64,000 bases of DNA, taken from Polytrichum commune (Eukaryota > Streptophyta > Polytrichopsida > Polytrichales > Polytrichaceae). Within the stretch, counting starts at the first letter, position 1. Every line of letters starts with the position of its first letter. Made by a program: the position numbers and the translations under genes. The notes beneath the pieces are model-generated. The model was not told where the DNA came from, made no database searches, and saw nothing but the letters and a program-made list of their open reading frames with translations. Shown here piece by piece: positions 56,450-64,000 of this stretch. The stretch spans positions 25,413,554 to 25,477,553 of the forward strand of contig OX485803.1 in assembly GCA_950295325.1 (NCBI GenBank), written 5' to 3'.

Positions 56450-59400
56450 ATTGTCACTCTTACATTTGTTGATCAATGTATAAAACATAGTGGGACTACT
56501 ACTAATTTCTTAACCAATGAGAGAATTAAGAAGGCAATGCTTATGGTTTATGATCTCCTTTAATTGAAATTTCCACAAAAAACTTACAATTTGCAATACT
56601 TAGATGAAATCACCAACTTTGGGATGGATGTCGGCAAATTTGGATGTTTTTTTTTGTTAATCATCCATATGTGCCTTTGTCGCTCCACTGATTGTAGGCA
56701 GTGCTACTTTCTTGAAAATAAAAATATTTACTGAATAATTATTCTTGATTTGGAGTTTCCTTGATCTTGGACCCTAGTGTAATAAACTCACCCCAAGTGA
56801 TCTAGGTAGATAAGTCTTGATTAGTTCCCCCCCCCCCCAATAAGCTCACTCTCCTAGGATACTAAATATATAATTAGTACGAGATGATTAATAGATCCAA
56901 ATTGAAGTCATAGTCATTTTCCCCATAACTTTTGGAGCTTGTAGAATTCTTTTTAATTATCAAAGTGAAGAGTTCTTTTTCTTCTATAATGATTATATAG
57001 GTCCCCCCCCCCCCCAAATTATATTGAATTATAAACCTAAAACACTAAACAACCTAGGAATACAATAGCGTTATGAAGGATAGACCAAAAAACACTTTAT
57101 GTATTCCCAACCATACAAATGAGATAAAATATATTCTAATTTGGGAAGTCGTATGGCTTAAAGAGACTGATGACAAAGAGGCTAGTTGCCTATAGTCATG
57201 AAGGGCAGTGACCTCTATGAGATAGAGGCTAATATCAACTTGATGGTTTATTTGGGATACGTACTTGAGATTGTCTAGTACTACATTTTGAAACATGGAA
57301 AGAGACCTATCTCTAATAAATTAGTACATGGAACATTGGAACACAAAATGTGCCTTGTTTTCAACTACATTGTAAGACCACAAATGGCATATGCGTTGGG
57401 TTGGTGTCAATGGTTGTTGCATGATTGTCATACAAGTTTGACAACGACACACAAACTCTCAAGAATTCCTTTGTAGATGTTATCTCATAACACATTTTGG
57501 AAGCTTTACCCTTAAACCCTACATGGTTTGAAGGAGAGAAGGAAATATTGTATACGAGCATACCTCTCATCCATCCAACATAACAAACTTGGGTTGGGAC
57601 TAGAGTTCATGCCATTTGAATGGGTCCCAGCCGGATGAGTCATGACCCTGTCATGGAGTAAGGCGGTTCTCAAAGCCGGGGTTTACAATCCCAACACACC
57701 CAACCCCACCAATTTTTATTTTTATTTTCATCATGATTGACAACTGCTACCTGCCCTACCCAATTTCAAACAAAATTCCGCCCTTGCATTATTGAAGGTT
57801 GCTTGTCCACAAATCCCATATTGAGTGCACTTCACCTTGAAGGCCCGAAATTTAATATACGTGTTCACTTCCCCTTAGTGAATAAGGAATTGACCATGCT
57901 TTTATTCCTGGAGTGAAACTGAAAGCATGTAAATGAATGTCAATAAAGCATGTCATGAACTTGGAAATAAAAAACATTACAAAATCCTCATTAGCATTGA
58001 GGTTATAATGTATATGACTTACCATTTGAAATGGTCTTTTGCCATTCTAAAACGAAACTTATATTTAGTTTGTTTAGTTTATAATAGTTTAATTAATGCC
58101 TTCTACTTTCACAAGTATTCATACATATTTGAACTTATTAAGTTCAATAAATAAAATAAGCACCAAAATTAATATTCTAGAAAAACAATCAATGTGGCCC
58201 ACACTTATTTCCTAGCCAAAATTTAGCATGGGCTGAAATTTATGTGGTCCGCATATATTTTCATCATGATAATTAACATGGGCTCTAGAAAATTGCCACG
58301 GCCACAATATTAGGACTAGTTTGTGTGCTTTCCGGCACTCGTAAATATGAAACAAAGCATCCTCTACAATAAACTAAATAAAAGAGATATTAACATTTCG
58401 TGCACCAATGTGAAGGAGAAAGCACTCCGCTTACATTGATCATGTTTTACTAAGTTTCAAGATAAAGATTCGTTTTATTTATTTTTCCTTTTCGGAAGGT
58501 GGTCTCGGTTAGGGAATGAAAACAAGAAGGATCGTGACATGTTTGTTTATGCCACCTATTACCTTTTAAAAATCTCATTGTTACCATGTTTGTATATGTC
58601 TATGGGAAAGTCATGTGAAATGTGGGCCAAAGTGTGTTGTACTTGGGTTGAAAAATACGAGGTGAGTAGAAGTTGTTATGTTTGTTGCCATGAACGTGGT
58701 TTGAAGTCTCACAAAATAATCCCTTGATTGTTAATGAGTACCACACTAGATGCTTGAACATGTGCGAATGTGGGTGGATGATAAAAAGTACACAAATTCC
58801 TCGATTTAGTGAGGACCACTTCAAGAAAGTGCAATAGGTGTGATTCTAACACAACATTGTGTTGTAGAATAAGTATTATTCCTATAATGGTATCGAAGGG
58901 TTTTTTTTTATAACTTTAAATTTGTCAAGGCATCAAACAATCTTAAGAGAGAGATGAATGAACCTTCACCCGTGATCGTGTGTAAACTTAAGGATGGTTT
59001 CTTGAAGGAACAAAGAGCTCAATGTATAACCTATAGAATCGCTTTTCTGCAAGCCTCATTGAGTGTTGATTGACTTTGATTATTTTGTCATTTTATGGCA
59101 ACATAAATGTGTGTATATACACACACACACACACACTCATGTGTGACATTGATGATCAAAATATTAAACATATGTTGATATTCAAGTGCATCTTGGTTAT
59201 GCATTTGACCTTAAATGTTCACTAACATCGAGGTAACACCAATGGATCTAAAAAGGGCACTTGAAGAAACAATTTATTGGATGTATGGTGGCTTTTGACA
59301 TCAATTGGTTACAATGGAGTATATGCAACATACTTCTTTTGTGCACATACATGCTCAAATCAGGCTCCTTGTACGCTTTGGGGTTAACATGGTCACAAGT

Positions 59401-59700
59401 TTGATCCAAATTCACAAGAACTAAGAGTACATCCCGTCACATCTCATTCTATGTTGGCTGACGCAAATTTAGAGAGACGAAAACAAAAAAAAAAACTTTA
59501 TTTTGATACACGAATGTAGAGGGTCGTCTACCAATGATGGTTATACCTCTTTCAATGCTAGAAAATGTTTTTCTTCGTATCCATATCCCTAGTTTTCATA
59601 CCCTTCAACGCACAACACTCTCATTGGTTGTTTGTATTTAGCTTATAAATTCTCATGGGACACCCAATCTAATGACCCCAAAATGGAACAAGACCCGAAT
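56450..59700. other. Intergenic DNA with poly-C runs and a (CA)n tract
   Basis: No gene is recognised. Poly-C runs lie at about 56827-56836 and 57004-57015, and a (AC)n stretch near 59119-59136. Short open frames lack domains and have AT-biased composition. Confidence 0.55.
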
Positions 59701-59714
59701 ATTTACAACAACTC

Positions 59715-59717
<3 letters not shown>

Positions 59718-59752
<35 letters not shown>

Positions 59753-59775
59753 TGTGTGTGTGTGTGTGTGTGTGT
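59718..59775. repeat. Compound (AT)n-(GT)n microsatellite
   Basis: A pure (AT)n tract of about 30 bp directly followed by (GT)n of about 26 bp. Frames reading through it on both strands are artefacts. Confidence 0.97.
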
Positions 59776-60154
59776 TTTGGTTTGTTTGTTTGTTTTTCGG
59801 CACAAATTGAAAAATTCAAACAACTCCTTTTTGTGGATTACGGTCCGCCTATAAGTATTCTTCACAGAGGAACTTATGGGACTAGTCCGCCTCCACTTTA
59901 CACGGAGTCCAACCTTGCCAACTTTGTTGGACTTGAACAAGGCCTAAGTTAGCTTCTCAATGTTATTTGAAGCATCGGTGTTCCATTTCCCAACGATTGT
60001 TGACACGTTCGCATCCTCTTCCGAATATTTTGCAAGGGCCTATTTTTGGTTTAAGTTAGTGACTTGGGGGAAGGTTATAAGTTTGAAGGAGTCATGGAAG
60101 GATCCTAGCATCTAGCTTCCTTTTCTTTATGAAATACACTAAATATTGTACTTA

Positions 60155-61360
60155 GGGCCGGTTTACACTACAGTGGAGAAGGCCTCCGATCGGTCAAGAA
60201 TGCTTGGCCAAGACATGGTTATATGAGGCAAATGGTGGATGTGCCGCAGAAGAATTAAAGGCAATAAAATATTTCTCAAGAAGTCTTGACCGGGTGAAGT
60301 CTAAACCTATGATCAGGGAGAACCGGCAGTTAGTTACAGATGAACCGGTTGAGTTTGAGAAATAACCGGTTGAAGTTCAAGACTTCAGGAGAATTACCGA
60401 TCACTTTAGAGGAATTTATGGAATATAACTCAAATCGATATAGAAAAACCGAAGGATGTCAACATGTAACCGGTTGGACTTGCAAACACTAGGATATCAA
60501 CCGACTATGCTCAAAAATCTCCCCGATCACTGGTCTAAACACCTAGAGGAGAAGTTTAGTGGAGAAGTCCACCGGAGAAGTCCACCGGTGAAGAGAAGTT
60601 CACCTAATGGTGAAGATTTTTTGTGATAAAAAACCATAATTCTCTACATTCACATTGTATCAAAAGATTTCAACAAGAATTGTGTTCATAAGAATTGTGT
60701 TATATAATGTTCAATTTTATTCAAAAGATAATGAAAATTGCCAAATTGCCAATTGTCAAGTTTGGCCCATGTAGGAAATAAATGTCTCCTTGGGTGTTTA
60801 AGAATGAAGAGGGGAAAACCCATACACATTGGACAAAACACTATTCTTTGGTATTATTTAAGACATGCTCTCCTCTTAATCATCCTCATCAATTTCTCTC
60901 TTCTTATCTTTGATCTTCAATCATGGATAATCGAAGAAGAGAGATTTTGTGCTCTCTTATGATCTTTATGGTTTTGAAGTATTTTATCGTTTCAACTATG
61001 GCGATACAAAAAACCATCATGTATCACCATAATGCTTCAATTATGATGATGGCATATTTTTTGTTTGGGAGCAAGGAGAGGGTGGTGTGGAAATTTGACC
61101 GGCCAAGTGGATATGTGTCACAATTTTTTATTGAGTTGGGCTTCTCCGGCCTCTTGAGGCCGGAGAAGCCCAACTCCAAAAAGTGCCGCCATGTAGGCGG
61201 CCATGTCATTTTGTCATCCATGAGAAAAGTTCACCACCATTGTTTTCTTCACCTAGTGTAAACACCCACCGGTCAAGAGTTGCATTTTCAACCACTCATA
61301 ATTGAGAAATGCCCTTTTTTCATGACCGGTGGACTTCTCCACCGTAGTGTAAACCGGCCC
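60155..61360. mobile_element. PIF/Harbinger-type non-autonomous element
   Basis: The ends are long inverted repeats: GGGCCGGTTTACACTACAGT on the left matches the complement of the right end (61331-61360) over ~30 bp with two mismatches. The 3-bp duplication TTA lies at 60152-60154 and 61361-61363. GGGCC-type ends with a TWA duplication are the Harbinger/Tourist signature. The 1,206-bp interior has many ACCGGTT strings and a strong hairpin at 61133-61176, but no transposase. Confidence 0.94.
61133..61176. repeat. Perfect 21-bp-arm hairpin inside the Harbinger element
   Basis: Left arm 61133-61153 (GAGTTGGGCTTCTCCGGCCTC), two-base loop TT, right arm 61156-61176, exact complement. Adjacent T-rich/A-rich flanks extend the pairing imperfectly. 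It is a potential source of small RNA if transcribed. Confidence 0.97.
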
Positions 61361-62430
61361 TTAGTGTCGCCAATCCTATTTGTCTTGCTCAAGTCTTATT
61401 GTAAACCGCTAGTGTGGTGTCACCAAGATTGAATGTGGACCTAAGATTATTTGTCATTGTTTGTTAAAAAAAACGGTGTTATAGAGTTACAATGTTGCAA
61501 TTATTGTCACTTACCAAGTGATTTTTCATCCAAAATTCAATCATCCATGACAATCTTTCATTACATAAGTGTTGGGATGTAGAATATACCAAACTAAAAG
61601 TGGATGAATTAAAAGTAAGTTGGGATGATGATACTTGTCAACCTATTCATAAGAAATGTCAATTGAAAAGTTACCACAATGACATAAAACACCATGTAAC
61701 ACTAAATACATTGTAATAACATAGCTTTAATTTAACCTAAATGTCATTTCATTCGCACCTATAGGCAACTTTACCAAAGATGTCACCTATTTAGATTGGG
61801 TTACTACTTCTATTTATACATGACCATTATTAAACTCGCCTCGCTTGTCATATTTCATCATGCCAACATGTCATATGTGTGAGGCCAAACCCACCACCCT
61901 TAAGCGTCCTAGTCCGGGTAATGGTTTTGAAAATCACATGTGTCATACCAAAGCTCGTAGTAACATGGAATGTACTTCTATCTCAACAAATTCCCAACTC
62001 ACTTGAAATCATGATGCTTTATTAATTCTAGTCTCTTGAATAGGTAGAACATTGGCCTTCTTAAGGGTCCACCAACTATTACACTTAACCTTACTAAGTC
62101 CCCTACAAGTCTCTATCAATTCTACTAATTCCACTAATCCTTCTACTAATTCTAAAACTCAATTCTATGAGAGGAACAACAAGAGGGAAAAAGAGAGAAG
62201 GAGAGGGGAAGGGAGAGGGTAAGGGGGCCTTGTATGAACATCTCCCCTTTACCCACACTCCCCTCTCAATACAACATGCTCATGTGCCCACATATACGTG
62301 TGCACCCACATGTGCAAGATGGAAGATCGCGAAGGAAGAGAGAGTGAATAGGAACACAAGTGAGTGAAGAAGGTGAGAGAAAAGAATATATAGGGGAAGG
62401 GAAGGGGTGAGCACCCCTCAAAGCTCAAGA

Positions 62431-62533
62431 TAAGCCCCTCGATCCTCTCCTACTTCGTAGGCTCTTATCCTATCCGCCAAGTAAGCCCCTCGATCATCGC
62501 CTACTTCGTATGCTCTTATCCTATCCGCTAAGC
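62431..62533. repeat. 51-bp tandem duplication
   Basis: The unit starting 'taagcccctcgatc' and containing 'ctcttatcctatccgc' occurs at 62431 and again at 62482, with a few substitutions. Confidence 0.92.
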
Positions 62534-63009
62534 CTTCAACTCCTAAACCAACAAGATGGATCCCAATTCAAATATTTAAACTCAAGGAGCTCCCCTTGGT
62601 CCACCACATGCTACACTCATCTAACCAAAGAACTTCCTTCATGCCGCTAAGCTTCTAATTAACTACACCACATAAGCCTAAGGCCTAAACATAACTTCAC
62701 ACCAAGCCTCACTCTTTTTATATTTTTGAGAATAATTATAAAACATTAAAATGTAACTCCTAATGGTTTCAAAGGGTTAATAACGCATGTGTGTACCATT
62801 TTGGGCTCACAATACGGTCACTAGTAAATTATTGGTCATGAACAATATCTTTAAATTCATCTAACCATTATAGTACGCATGTGGTAAGTGACCACTGAGG
62901 TTAGGCACTAATTGTGTTGTTAGGTTATGGATATGCGGTAACTTGACTTGACAATGACAACTTAATGTATGAGATAAGTTGACAATGGGCCAAGTGTGAC
63001 CATGCCTTA

Positions 63010-63510
63010 AGGGCCACTTCACACACAAGCCAAGAGCCGTGACCATAAAATTGTGAGAGCGCAAAAGAAAGTGTCCAAAGGTCGTCCCAACACACCTCCA
63101 AAATCATGTAGTGTAGTCATGGACTCTCAAGTGTAGTGTGAAGTCATATGTGACCGGGGCCTCAACCAAATGATGTTTCAATGAATATTTAATCATGCAA
63201 GTCCTTACGCATGATAAAATAGAATAAATCAATGGTTGTGGATGTTTAGAGTACCATGGTCTCCTAGTTTTGTGTTAGGCCTACCTCCAAAAGGTGGTTT
63301 TTGAAAACAATCCAAGTGACCATGAAACGTAATCCATTTGATGCCATGTAGGAATCCATGTAAACTTTACATCCATCTTGTAGTCACATACTCCGTTGGT
63401 CCCTCAAGCGTAGTGTGAAGTGAACTTGGACTGGCTCCGCCTTTTCCACCAATGAAAGTGCTCGAAATGAAATGGTCACGGGCTCTCAGTCTCGTGTGTG
63501 AAGTTGGACC
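63010..63510. mobile_element. Harbinger/Tourist-like MITE, copy 2
   Basis: Same family and orientation as 40122-40616: left end GGGCCACTTCACACACAAG preceded by TAA, right end ...CTCGTGTGTGAAGT. The last bases of the right TIR are altered and the target duplication is not recognisable. Confidence 0.78.
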
Positions 63511-63949
63511 ATGAAGTTGGACGAGGGCTCTGCAAGGCAGCTGATTGGCTGTTGAAGTTCTCCCGGGACAACTTCGGTTTACACTAAGGAAAAAATGGCA
63601 GAGGGACCATGGAGGTCGAGGTCCCCAAAATATAATTTTTAAGGCCTAATAAATGCATTGACATGGTCCAACGGGTTTTGTGGTGAGAGAAGCAAGAGAG
63701 GTGGTCTGGTAGGAAAAGGCAAGGGCCCATGTCAGAGAAATACCATTTCAATAAATTTTTAATGAAGCTACCTTTTAAGAACCTTAATTATACCATAGCC
63801 CATGAGACATACCAGCACTACCTTGCCCTACCCCTTAAACCGGCTCACACGTGTTTCACCAAACAACGCGGGACATCTAGAACTTAAGAATTCAAGTGCA
63901 GATTTGTTTTTTTGGTCTACCAAATGCAATGTTTGGAATTTTGGGGCTT

Positions 63950-64000
63950 GTAATATACCGTTGGAAAGGTCTTGAAAATACCTTTCCAACGGTATATTAC
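63950..64000. repeat. Hairpin cut by the window edge
   Basis: A perfect 21-bp inverted repeat (63950-63970 against 63980-64000, e.g. TATACCGTTGGAAAGGT) with a 9-base loop. The right arm ends at the last base of the window, so the true inverted repeat may be longer. Confidence 0.9.

Noticed and set aside
59632-59952. Overlapping frames on both strands with Tyr-Ile and Val-Cys runs
   Set aside because: They translate an (AT)n-(GT)n microsatellite.
1-64000. tRNA, rRNA, organelle inserts and integrated virus sequence
   Set aside because: I saw no cloverleaf with conserved boxes, no rRNA-like blocks, no plastid or mitochondrial genes, and no pararetroviral coat or reverse transcriptase frames; the only reverse transcriptase belongs to the LINE.

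Overview
The window reads as nuclear DNA of a land plant with a large, repeat-dominated genome. The evidence is TTTAGGG-type interstitial telomere repeats, plant class I small heat-shock proteins, a plant L1-type LINE with a DUF4283-like ORF1, GT-AG introns, very sparse genes and long AT-rich intergenic DNA. A seed-free vascular plant (for example a fern) would fit the mix of pogo, Tc1 and DUF7869-like mobile genes. That placement is inference and I cannot fix the species. No bacterial, organellar, rRNA or tRNA features were found.

Layout. (1) A ~5.6 kb segment at 595-6231 recurs in direct orientation at 30695-35971. Each copy carries one class I small heat-shock protein gene on the minus strand. 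The right copy (33074-33544) is intact; the left (2973-3443) has a TGG-to-TGA nonsense mutation. (2) Between the copies lie two divergently oriented, intron-containing, decayed genes: a minus-strand gene with a ParB-like DGQH motif (9836 to 6217) and a plus-strand gene of a DUF7869-like family (16782 to 20794). Both are tied to one CpG-rich 22-bp palindrome. It forms a cluster just upstream of each first coding exon (9891-10608 and 15799-16636), and a copy or relic sits inside each of the three introns that can be defined. This is the best candidate for an undescribed system in the window. (3) An intronless, GC-rich UbiA-type prenyltransferase gene (22858-24129) looks intact and may have been acquired horizontally; its 3' end is repeated twice downstream as decayed copies. 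(4) A pogo/Tigger element with TIRs and a TA duplication lies at 26438-28461.

The right half is almost wholly mobile or repetitive. It holds hAT-type and Harbinger-type non-autonomous elements, a 61-bp tandem repeat, a Tc1/mariner transposase relic, a ~180-bp satellite-like array, and a complete but broken LINE (45897-56438, minus strand) with an 11-bp target duplication. That LINE was later hit by a pogo-transposase-bearing insertion (49851-51972) and by a solo LTR (54556-55529).

Working genes are few: one small heat-shock protein and one prenyltransferase are the only convincing intact coding regions. The nonsense codons seen in the decayed genes are all compatible with C-to-T (or G-to-A) change, as expected in heavily cytosine-methylated DNA. 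The CpG-rich palindromes have largely escaped this decay.
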